Below are positions 16,266 to 22,527 of a stretch of DNA of 23,132 nucleotides, in pieces. The translations under genes were made by a program, and so were the position numbers. The notes below the pieces were generated by a model, which ran no database searches, was not told the DNA's origin, and worked only from the letters and a program-made list of their open reading frames with translations. The stretch's first letter is position 1; every line of letters starts with the position of its first letter. The stretch comes from an uncultured bacterium (lineage in GTDB: Bacteria > CAIJMQ01). The DNA lies in NCBI GenBank assembly GCA_903821905.1, contig CAIJMQ010000029.1, positions 1-23,132 on the forward strand, in the 5' to 3' direction.

Positions 16266-16303
16266 TTCACTGGTAGTGGGGATTTTTGGGGAAATTTATA
16301 ACC
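16266..16303 (-). promoter_or_regulatory. Composite element copy A, upstream of Ubl-E2
   Basis: On the minus strand: GGTTATAAA (16295-16303), nine variable bases, then AAATCCCCACTACCAGTGAA (16266-16285), ending 32 bases before the Ubl-E2 ATG. The same layout with the same 9-base gap stands before the methyltransferase gene (21012-21049). TATAAA looks like a -10, which would put the conserved 20-base block at the start of the transcript. It probably starts the ubiquitin-type cassette as its own unit, as the gap to the nuclease gene upstream is 140 bases. Confidence 0.6.
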
Positions 16304-16353
16304 TAGCTTAGGAAAATTTAAAATAGAGAATGGGTTTTTATTCCAGGACTTTC

Positions 16354-16373
16354 TTCCGCGATTTTATTCCGCG
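16354..16373. repeat. Direct repeat TTCCGCG, 13-bp period
   Basis: TTCCGCG at 16354-16360 and 16367-16373, directly beyond the stop of the nuclease-like gene, in the 140-bp gap before the Ubl-E2 gene. A related TTTTTATTCC lies just to the left. It might bind a regulator of the cassette; short enough to be chance. Confidence 0.35.
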
Positions 16374-16745
16374 TTATTCTATTGTTATTGTTATGGGTGT
16401 TGGAAGAAAGTCTTCAATAAGGTAAAATTTTGTTTTCTCAAATAAGGTATTATCTAAATAGTTTTTAACTTGGTTTTTTATATTGTTTAAAACTATAGAT
16501 GAATCGCATACTATCCATACTTCATCACAGCCCAATTCGAAATCTTTTTTAATCTGCAAACAGTGTTTAGGAGAAAGTTGGATTTCTATGGCGATGGTTT
16601 TATTTCTATCATTGATTAAAACGTCAACATTCTTTCCAATATAGGCCTCAATTGTGGCAACCTTGCCCTGATTTATAAAATAATCCGCTATTAGTCTTTG
16701 TAATCTTCTATGTTTTAAGCCGCCTTTACCCTTTTCTTTAGCCAT
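16374..16745 (-). CDS. PD-(D/E)XK nuclease-like protein
   Basis: 123 aa. The core reads E33, then GKNVDVLI with D41, then TIAIEIQLS with E54-x-Q56. This is the pattern of restriction-endonuclease-fold proteins, with Gln in place of the usual Lys, which some active members tolerate. A basic N-terminus (GKGGLKHRRLQRLIADYF) could contact DNA. Its start overlaps the ATPase gene by 31 bases, so the two are co-translated and probably work together, as nuclease plus translocase. AAAAGGTG serves as ribosome binding site. Could instead be a CoiA- or conjugation-associated accessory protein; catalytic activity is not proven by the motif. Confidence 0.6.
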   Translation of the reverse strand: MAKEKGKGGLKHRRLQRLIADYFINQGKVATIEAYIGKNVDVLINDRNKTIAIEIQLSPKHCLQIKKDFELGCDEVWIVCDSSIVLNNIKNQVKNYLDNTLFEKTKFYLIEDFLPTPITITIE

Positions 16746-18442
16746 ATAAGCACCTTTTCTCCTTTATCAGTAACTTTTAAGTTTTTGGCGGGTCTTTTTC
16801 TTTCTCCTGTGCGTAATGTTGATTCTTCTATTAAGCCATTATCCATAAGCTGCTTTTTGAGGTTATCTCCTTTTCTGCCAGATAAATTCAAAGAAGCATA
16901 AAGCTGGGAAATGTTCAGTTGTGAATTATTCTTAGCCTGCTCCAGAAAATTCTTTAATTCTATTAAAAACTCCATTAGGGTCTTCTTTTTGCCTTCATAT
17001 TTAATCCCAGAATCGATTTGGATTTTTAACCTCTGAGAGCTTGATTTGGGAGAAAAATTTAAATTAGCAAGTCTGGGTTTAACTAGGTCTATTAACTCAT
17101 CATCAGAAATATGTTTTGCAACGGGTGATTTAGGAATTTTAATCATAAATGGTGGATGTCCGGCCGGTGAGATAACCGCCTGTGGAATTCTTAAGTAGCG
17201 CAGTTGTTCAACCTGTTCTTTGCTACAGCCCAGAGAATACCCGGTTGCTCTCATCTCTTTCGGTGACGCAAGATTAAAACATATCTGGCAAGATAGATTA
17301 TTAAGTACAAAGTCAGCCAGTTCATTCTTGTTCTGGTCAGTAATAATTGCACCAAATCCCGAAGAACGTCCCTGGGTAAATAACTGCTTTATGAAGTCAA
17401 CCGAAGTGCTACTATGATGCAAGCTTTCAGAGAAAAGCATTTTTGCTTCTTCAAATATTCCAACCATCTTTAATTTGTTTCTCTCTTTGCCTGAAAAACA
17501 TTTATGGTATAAGTGCTTTAATCTTAATTTTGAAAGCCATGACTGGACGTTAGAACTTAAGTTAGACATTTCATATGAAACGAAACTGAGATTTGATAAT
17601 AACTCTTCGGTATATCCTGAACTGCAGTTAAGCATCTCACCTAAACTTGTAAGTAAGGAGTTAATCACTTCAAGACAGGTATAGATTTTTCTTTTCCTTG
17701 AAGCCGAGGTGCTGTTTTTATTTGCCTCTTCAATAAGAAAATCTTTCATATCCTGCACATTGGGATATGATTTATTCCCTTCATAGATACCATACCTTTT
17801 GTAAAGCTCATCGGCATAGTTAAGCCACATAAATTTTGTTTCCGGTTTGAGATTAAAATCCTGCTGTAGAGTGTCAGCCAAAAACTGGAGCCATTCTTTT
17901 GGATTGCCAACCGGCTCAAGAGGATTAAATTTGTCATATTTAGGATTTAAAACGAGCATATCCTGGATAAATGGAAGAAGATCACGGTATTCGGCTTTGT
18001 AATCATATGCCCTGACTGGAATGCCTGCTCGAACTAATTGTAACGCCAAGTTCTGGCATAGATTCGTCTTGCCGCCTCCTGCCCTACCCCAGACTCCGAT
18101 GTTTTCATTGATACGTCTTAAAGGCAGAAATGCCGGCTGATTGTCTCCAACCGTATTTCCTAAATAAATATCTCCTTTTAAAACGCTTGGGCTGGGTGAA
18201 GAAAAGACGTTCCCATTTAAAAGTTGAATGGTCTTTTTTCTTTCCAGTCTTAACCTTACGTCGTTTACTGCTTTGTTGACTACAGCGGGATTATGAGAAA
18301 AAGTCTTTATGGTATTAAGGGCATTGACTACGTAAGGTTTATTCAATTCTTGCACTTCTTTTGCCAAGGAACGAATGTATAGATAGCTTTCCATTGCAAA
18401 TTCTTTCGGGTCCTTAGACTCTAAAATCTTACCAGAATCCAT
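16715..18442 (-). CDS. HerA/TraD-like P-loop ATPase with C-terminal winged helix
   Basis: 575 aa, predicted DNA-pumping ATPase. Walker A GRAGGGKTN (119-127), strand 2 region VRAYDYKAEYRDLL (143-156) typical of HerA/FtsK/VirD4 proteins, a Walker B-like strand MVGIFEEAKMLF (326-337) with EE in place of the usual DE, and sensor ITDQN (367-371) after an RSSGFG loop. A helical insert lies between (about 200-310). The last 80 residues form a winged helix (LNISQLYASLNL to TDKGEKVLIWL) that may read DNA. No membrane segments, unlike TraD/VirD4 coupling proteins, so a cytoplasmic HerA-like role is favoured. GGGAG precedes the ATG. Overlaps the nuclease-like gene; the zinc-finger gene ends 9 bases upstream. 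Confidence 0.82.
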   Translation of the reverse strand: MDSGKILESKDPKEFAMESYLYIRSLAKEVQELNKPYVVNALNTIKTFSHNPAVVNKAVNDVRLRLERKKTIQLLNGNVFSSPSPSVLKGDIYLGNTVGDNQPAFLPLRRINENIGVWGRAGGGKTNLCQNLALQLVRAGIPVRAYDYKAEYRDLLPFIQDMLVLNPKYDKFNPLEPVGNPKEWLQFLADTLQQDFNLKPETKFMWLNYADELYKRYGIYEGNKSYPNVQDMKDFLIEEANKNSTSASRKRKIYTCLEVINSLLTSLGEMLNCSSGYTEELLSNLSFVSYEMSNLSSNVQSWLSKLRLKHLYHKCFSGKERNKLKMVGIFEEAKMLFSESLHHSSTSVDFIKQLFTQGRSSGFGAIITDQNKNELADFVLNNLSCQICFNLASPKEMRATGYSLGCSKEQVEQLRYLRIPQAVISPAGHPPFMIKIPKSPVAKHISDDELIDLVKPRLANLNFSPKSSSQRLKIQIDSGIKYEGKKKTLMEFLIELKNFLEQAKNNSQLNISQLYASLNLSGRKGDNLKKQLMDNGLIEESTLRTGERKRPAKNLKVTDKGEKVLIWLKKRVKAA

Positions 18443-18451
18443 TTTTCTCCC

Positions 18452-18997
18452 TTACCACATATATTGGTTGTAAATCACTTCCTTATAGCAAGCGGGACAG
18501 TAAGGAACGTTATCGCCTTTTTCGTTCTTGAAGAAAGATGTATGGAGTATACAAAGACCGCGCCCGCACCTATTACAGTTAAAAGCATGGTCTTTATTAT
18601 CGTATTGGTTACATATAGAGCACCTTACACCAATTTCTGATTCCTCTATCACCTTGCCACTGACAGTAACGATTAATGCTTTTTCAGTCTTTCTTTCCAA
18701 TCCCTCATTTGTTTCCTTAGTAGAAACGCTTTTACTGATAAAGCCTCTATCTGAAATCATCATTGGCTTTCTGAAGGTTATTTCCTTGCCAATTATTTTT
18801 AAAATGTTTTCAACGATGTTGTCTATATTTGCATCATGTGGAAAATCATTTACAATATCCCTTATTGCATCAGGATTACAGCCAAAATTCCTAATTTTCT
18901 CATCAAGAAGTAGACTGTCCTGAGATTTTGCTGAGCCGTTTTTCTCGTTTTGTTCCAGCTCTATAAGTTTTTTAATCAATTCCCTCAAATCATCCAT
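18452..18997 (-). CDS. Cross-brace (RING/FYVE-like) zinc-finger protein
   Basis: 181 aa. The N-terminal 100 residues are helical and charged. The C-terminal module has eight ligands in the order C126-x2-C129, C141-x2-C144, C149-x2-H152, C167-x2-C170. That is the FYVE/RING-type treble-clef/cross-brace layout, with the CxRCGRxLC block of FYVE and PHD relatives. In an element that also carries E1, E2-like and JAB genes, an E3-like or substrate-adaptor role is plausible, though the gene lies in the neighbouring ATPase unit, not the cassette itself. Plain zinc ribbon or DNA-binding roles are the main alternatives. AAGGGA lies 6 bases before the ATG. It sits between the membrane protein and ATPase genes with gaps of about 10 bases. 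Confidence 0.7.
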   Translation of the reverse strand: MDDLRELIKKLIELEQNEKNGSAKSQDSLLLDEKIRNFGCNPDAIRDIVNDFPHDANIDNIVENILKIIGKEITFRKPMMISDRGFISKSVSTKETNEGLERKTEKALIVTVSGKVIEESEIGVRCSICNQYDNKDHAFNCNRCGRGLCILHTSFFKNEKGDNVPYCPACYKEVIYNQYMW

Positions 18998-19007
18998 TTT
19001 TTATCCC

Positions 19008-19412
19008 TTATAAGTTGCAAAGAATTATCTGCAAAATGAATAGTATCCAGATTGCCAGTTTTATTATTTTCTTGAGTTTAAGCTGATCTCCGTAGCGTGG
19101 AGCAAGAAATGATGGAATAAGGTCGGGCAGAAAAATCATGCAGAGAAAGGAAAAGATAACTATGAAAGCAAGGCCTCCCGAACCCATGTTTCTAAATATA
19201 TTAGTAGGAACATAAAGTCCGATTATAATCGATATTACTGCTACGCATGTCTGCGTAAATACACTCCTGTATAGCCTAAGCCATACCAAAGTTAATAGAA
19301 TATATGTTATCAGTAGAATGAGACCCGTCCGGATTATGAAAGAAATTATGCTAGGGCTCAGCCAAGAGACAAAATTTATCCCAAAATCTTTGATTCTAAC
19401 CCAGATATCCAT
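19008..19412 (-). CDS. Small multi-pass membrane protein
   Basis: 134 aa, mostly hydrophobic, with about four transmembrane segments (near 20-45, 52-70, 78-103, 114-133) and a basic loop RYGDQLKLKK before the last one. No family recognised. GGAG five bases before the ATG. Fits tightly between the methyltransferase gene (3 bases upstream) and the zinc-finger gene (10 bases downstream), so it belongs to the same operon. A membrane partner of the cytoplasmic ATPase, or a toxin-like or effector pore, are both possible; sequence alone gives no choice. Confidence 0.7.
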   Translation of the reverse strand: MDIWVRIKDFGINFVSWLSPSIISFIIRTGLILLITYILLTLVWLRLYRSVFTQTCVAVISIIIGLYVPTNIFRNMGSGGLAFIVIFSFLCMIFLPDLIPSFLAPRYGDQLKLKKIIKLAIWILFILQIILCNL

Positions 19413-19414
19413 AG

Positions 19415-20998
19415 TTACTCCATATTGTTTAGCCTTTTATGGCTCATATTCACATATTCAGGATTTATGTCTATGCCGATGTAGTTTCTGCCTAATTTTT
19501 TAGCCATTAAAAGAGTAGTACCAGAACCGCAGAAAGGATCTAAAACTATGCCGCCATTAAAACCGGCGTTACAACCGCAGTCACTATAACCGACGCATTT
19601 ATAATCTGCTGTGCAAGCAACTTTTTTAGTATTTGCTTGAAACCCAATTTGCATTCGTAAATTTTTGTCTTTATCCGTATCTTCCGTCCAACTTTGATTA
19701 AGCAACTTTTTATATTCTTCGCTTGGTTCTAATATCTTCTCCCTCGCCTTCCCACATTTCTTACACACAAATTCCGGACAGCCAGCCTTAATCATCGGTT
19801 CAACTAAAGTTTCCGGGAATACTGCGAAATGGGCTCCTTTAAATGGCTTTGTGGGTATGTCCCAGACACATCTTTTATTTCTGCCTTGAGGGCTACCAAA
19901 ATGATTCTGTACATAATCTTTAAGAAAATATAATTCTTTATCTGTCAAATTTTCTTCTCTCTGTAATATTTTTAGTCCTTCTCTAAATGCTTTCGCATTA
20001 TCCAATGCTTCATTCCAATTCTTCTGCTTTGCTGATTTCCCCTGATAACTTGATTGTCCCCTTATTTGCCTCTTAATCTCATAAAGTTTTAAGATTAAAT
20101 TGTCTCTTCTGTTATCATTAATTGCCCAAACACAGCGGTGATCTTTTTCACCATAGAAAATTCTCTTTTCTTTAGAAAAATGTCCGCCAGGATAAAAATT
20201 ATTGTAATTTTCTTTCGCTCTATTTTTTGGTTTAGCTACTGGAGTTCGATATGGATCATATTGCGTTTCAAAATAATATTTTTTGCTCTTTACAAAGAAA
20301 AACACATACTCGAAATCCACGGTAAATCTGTCTTTTATGCTTGAAGGCATGCAGTTGCGCTTGTGCCAGATTATGGTATTGCGTAGTATCCAGCCACGAT
20401 TAACCATTTCTATTGCAAAACGAAAAGGAATCATGCAGAGAGACTTATTAGGATAATCTTTATCCCATTTTGTTTGAACTTGCCCTCTTGCGCCTCTATT
20501 ACTAAATTGTTTTTCTGATAATTTTTCTTCACTTGAGCCACGATTATTTCCCCCACCAAAATAAGTGTCTCCCAAATTCACCCAGCAGGTTCCATCTTTA
20601 CGTAGCACTCTTTTAATCTCATCAAAAATATCTGCCAAATGTTTGATGTATAAATCAAAATTCGGCTCTAAACCTAGTGAGCCACGCCATGCTTGGCACT
20701 TAAGACAGAAATCAGCAGTTGGCATGCTTGCCTTGTATTGTTCATTCACATTGTGCCGTTGTGTAAAAAACGGTTGATTACGGTCCCTATTTCCTGCTCT
20801 GTTGCCTATTTGATATGTCTTTGTCTCCCATTCATGCTCACAATTCTCATCACCGCCCCAGATTTGCGGTTTTATCCCATAATCCCTCAGTGCCCAGTAA
20901 GGCGGGCTTGTAACAACACAACCTACGGATTCAGAAGGAAACCGTTTTAATGTTTCCGATACACTACCACAGATAATTTTGTTTATAGATTCACTCAT
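19415..20998 (-). CDS. Site-specific DNA methyltransferase, beta-class, phage type
   Basis: 527 aa from ATG 20998. Motif order SPPY first (TSPPYW, 30-35) and FCGSGTT late (489-495, DPFCGSGTT) is the beta-class of N6-adenine or N4-cytosine methyltransferases. Between them are zinc-ribbon-like pairs (FCLKC near 120, CKKC near 417) common in phage and mobile-element orphan methylases. ATG 20998 is chosen because AAAGGAAG precedes it; the frame runs open to an ATG at 21055, where it would overlap the regulator gene by 14 bases, and an ATG at 21016 is a third option. No cognate restriction enzyme adjoins, so host mimicry, self-protection or regulation are likelier than classic restriction. Leads an operon of methylase, membrane protein, zinc finger, ATPase and nuclease. 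Confidence 0.9.
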   Translation of the reverse strand: MSESINKIICGSVSETLKRFPSESVGCVVTSPPYWALRDYGIKPQIWGGDENCEHEWETKTYQIGNRAGNRDRNQPFFTQRHNVNEQYKASMPTADFCLKCQAWRGSLGLEPNFDLYIKHLADIFDEIKRVLRKDGTCWVNLGDTYFGGGNNRGSSEEKLSEKQFSNRGARGQVQTKWDKDYPNKSLCMIPFRFAIEMVNRGWILRNTIIWHKRNCMPSSIKDRFTVDFEYVFFFVKSKKYYFETQYDPYRTPVAKPKNRAKENYNNFYPGGHFSKEKRIFYGEKDHRCVWAINDNRRDNLILKLYEIKRQIRGQSSYQGKSAKQKNWNEALDNAKAFREGLKILQREENLTDKELYFLKDYVQNHFGSPQGRNKRCVWDIPTKPFKGAHFAVFPETLVEPMIKAGCPEFVCKKCGKAREKILEPSEEYKKLLNQSWTEDTDKDKNLRMQIGFQANTKKVACTADYKCVGYSDCGCNAGFNGGIVLDPFCGSGTTLLMAKKLGRNYIGIDINPEYVNMSHKRLNNME

Positions 20999-21011
20999 CT
21001 CTACTCTTCCT

Positions 21012-21049
21012 TTCATTGGTAGTAGAGATTTATCGCGTGTTTTATAACC
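21012..21049 (-). promoter_or_regulatory. Composite element copy B, upstream of DNA methyltransferase
   Basis: On the minus strand: GGTTATAAA (21041-21049), nine variable bases, then AAATCTCTACTACCAATGAA (21012-21031), ending 13 bases before the methyltransferase ATG. It matches copy A at 16266-16303 in 26 of 29 non-spacer bases with the identical spacing; all three differences are transitions. The TATAAA overlaps the stop codon of the sigma-like gene, so this element would start a separate transcript inside the end of that gene. Confidence 0.6.
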
Positions 21050-21455
21050 CCTCAATAAATTTTCTTAATTTCTTAAGGGCTCTTTTTAGTAAAAAATTCA
21101 CCCTCGGCTGAGATATATTCAGTTTTTGAGCAATCTCCTTCTGTTTATAATTCTGCATAAAGAACCGAATTACTTCCTTTTCCCTGCTATTCAGGGATTT
21201 GTTTATCACCTCTTCCAGTTCTAACTTTGTAAATAATTCTTCCCTCACATAGAGGCTAAGCTTTGTTATGGTATTGAGAACACCTATCTGGAAAGGATTA
21301 AGTGTTTGGTGGGTATCTTCAATATAAGAGAAGTCAACAGGATAGGTTTTTGGCTTTCGAGAGGCGGTTTTTCCCCTGCCGGTGATTTCCTTTTTTAATG
21401 CGCTGCATATCTCTGTACATCTCTCGTGTTCAATACAATCAGGACATAGGGTCAT
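21042..21455 (-). CDS. Sigma-region-4-like helix-turn-helix regulator
   Basis: 137 aa. The C-terminal part has LNSREKEVIRFFMQNYKQKEIAQKLNISQPRVNFLLKRALKKLR, a sigma-70 region 4-type helix-turn-helix (about 88-132), as in phage late regulators of the ArpU/RinA kind and small sigma factors. The N-terminus is cysteine-rich (C4, C7, C13, C17 in CPDC and CTEIC), which could bind zinc. No region 2 is visible, so it probably works with host RNA polymerase as an activator, not as a full sigma factor. Its ribosome binding site and start are covered by a strong hairpin (21440-21508). It sits directly upstream of the methyltransferase and is a candidate reader of the two composite elements. Confidence 0.72.
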   Translation of the reverse strand: MTLCPDCIEHERCTEICSALKKEITGRGKTASRKPKTYPVDFSYIEDTHQTLNPFQIGVLNTITKLSLYVREELFTKLELEEVINKSLNSREKEVIRFFMQNYKQKEIAQKLNISQPRVNFLLKRALKKLRKFIEGL

Positions 21456-21508
21456 TTGAGGCTCCTTTTTGCTGTGAGCCTCTGGTCCTTAGTTGACCCT
21501 ATGCCCTA
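21440..21508 (-). promoter_or_regulatory. Two-helix RNA hairpin over ribosome binding site and start
   Basis: In the transcript, bases from 21508-21494 pair with 21454-21440 as a 15-base-pair helix (13 Watson-Crick, two G-U) that includes the U and G of the AUG. Nested inside, GAGGCUC (21482-21476) pairs with GAGCCUC (21464-21458), burying the last three bases of the AAGGAG (21467-21462). A second CAUAGGG copy just upstream of the outer arm (inside 21504-21510) could compete for the same partner. This should block translation of the sigma-like gene until opened. Confidence 0.65.
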
Positions 21509-21543
21509 TGGGTTAAATTATTCTTTAAGATTCCACATAAATT

Positions 21544-21720
21544 TTAACGAGTGTCAGCAATAAACTGGTTAACTGGCACTTCAGAAAACTCCTTACACCT
21601 TTTGCAATAAATACGGAGAAAACCGTGCTGAACCTCACCCAAGAAATGGCCGTGTTTGTCTTTTATTCTTAAATATCCCTGACAACCAGCAGCCTGTTTT
21701 TGATTTTTATCCTTGTTCAT
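21544..21720 (-). CDS. 58-aa single-knuckle zinc-finger-like protein
   Basis: A small reading frame with ATG at 21720 and TAA at 21544, supported by ACAGGAG about 10 bases before the start. Residues 33-45 (GFLRIYCKRCKEF) carry C39-x2-C42, and C13 and H25/H32 could complete a metal site. The style recalls short phage Com-like zinc-knuckle proteins (Com of phage Mu promotes translation of a DNA modification gene), but there is only one CxxC. It lies between the 68-aa gene and the structured leader of the sigma-like gene, 36 bases from that leader. A role in opening the leader is speculation. Confidence 0.6.
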   Translation of the reverse strand: MNKDKNQKQAAGCQGYLRIKDKHGHFLGEVQHGFLRIYCKRCKEFSEVPVNQFIADTR

Positions 21721-21777
21721 ACACTGTTTCTCCTGTAAGAATACAAAAGGGCTTTCAAAATAGCCCGCACAAATTTT

Positions 21778-21984
21778 TCATCTACAACAATATGATCTGC
21801 TTAAAGTCTGCTTGTTTTTTCTAACCTTTACTTCTATCTCCGGCACATGTGCACGCAATTCCAATTCGTCAATTTGCTCGCTGATTTTCATTCTCTTTAC
21901 AAACGATTCCCAAATTTGGGAATCAACTTCATCTCTCACACGCTGGCATTCATCCAGTTTTTTCTTTAAGTTGTCTTTCAACAT
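21778..21984 (-). CDS. Small charged helical protein, unknown
   Basis: 68 aa, no family recognised. Residues 1-45 are a likely helix or coiled coil rich in Lys, Glu and Asp (LKKKLDECQRVRDEVDSQIWE), followed by a basic tail ending in CCR. A very strong AAAGGAGGTGA sits 6 bases before the ATG, so expression should be high. First gene of the minus-strand island series, reading out of the divergent control region at 21985-22119. Confidence 0.6.
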   Translation of the reverse strand: MLKDNLKKKLDECQRVRDEVDSQIWESFVKRMKISEQIDELELRAHVPEIEVKVRKNKQTLSRSYCCR

Positions 21985-22031
21985 TTTTTCTCACCTCCTT
22001 TTTTTATCTTTCACGATTAATTTTCCATCAA

Positions 22032-22110
22032 TTTAAAAACACATCAAAATCACGAATGCTTACCTTTTGAACCACGAGTTGAGAGAAAGTTTTAAAAACA
22101 CAAAAGGTAA
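22032..22110. repeat. Paired direct and inverted repeats in divergent control region
   Basis: TTTAAAAACACA is repeated at 22032-22043 and 22091-22102 (59 bp apart). TTACCTTTTG (22060-22069) has its exact inverse CAAAAGGTAA at 22101-22110, centres 41 bp apart, about four helical turns. The arms flank the likely plus-strand promoter, as for operators of a dimeric regulator. The 135-bp gap separates the island operon from the gene at 22120. Confidence 0.6.
22067..22095 (+). promoter_or_regulatory. Candidate promoter of the helix-hairpin-helix gene
   Basis: TTGAAC (22067-22072), 17 bases, TTTTAA (22090-22095). The first inverted-repeat arm overlaps the -35 and the second covers the expected transcription start near 22102, a typical repressor layout. 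The -10 is a weak match. Confidence 0.4.
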
Positions 22111-22119
22111 ATAAGTACT

Positions 22120-22527
22120 ATGGTATTTTCAGTTTTAAATAGGGAAAAACTTGAAAGAAGAGTGTTAAATAAGAAAGGTGATCTGAACTTAGATGCTACC
22201 CTTAAAGATTTCGCTGAATATGTGGGATTTAGAGTACACCGGAATGATGAGGGGCTTGGTCATGCTACCTATTCACGATTGCGCAAATTTGACTACATAA
22301 CAATCAGGGATTTGGGGAAAATCAGGCCATACGGATTAAAAAGGCTTATGATAATTGGTATAGGGGGAAAAAATGCAAGAGAGATTAATAAATTCTTGTC
22401 TAAATATGGTGCTGAGCCTATACCTTGGACAACAAAAAAGTATCAGGCTTGGGGATTACAAAAAAAATTGCACAAGGAATATGGCCCAAATATAGATGAC
22501 GTGTGGGATATTATAAGAAAAAACTAA
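22120..22527 (+). CDS. Helix-hairpin-helix (RNA polymerase alpha-CTD-like) protein
   Basis: 135 aa. Residues about 65-100 (YITIRDLGKIRPYGLKRLMIIGIGGKNAREINKFL) resemble the helix-hairpin-helix pair of RNA polymerase alpha C-terminal domains, where ITxxDL and a GxGxKxxxEI loop alternate, suggesting DNA backbone binding. The flanks are basic. Only clear plus-strand gene of the island; it is divergent from the minus-strand operon and overlaps the next gene tail to tail by 4 bases. A weak AAAGG lies 12 bases upstream of ATG. A regulator of the divergent promoters is a reasonable guess; the fold call is moderate. Confidence 0.6.
   Translation: MVFSVLNREKLERRVLNKKGDLNLDATLKDFAEYVGFRVHRNDEGLGHATYSRLRKFDYITIRDLGKIRPYGLKRLMIIGIGGKNAREINKFLSKYGAEPIPWTTKKYQAWGLQKKLHKEYGPNIDDVWDIIRKN

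Noticed and set aside
16286-16320. Long palindromic operator around CCTAAGCTAGG
   Set aside because: On base-by-base comparison only the AAATTT ends and 4-bp inner arms match; not a convincing palindrome.
19415-20998. Type II or III restriction-modification system
   Set aside because: The methylase has no adjoining restriction subunit; the nuclease-like gene is three genes away and paired with the ATPase.
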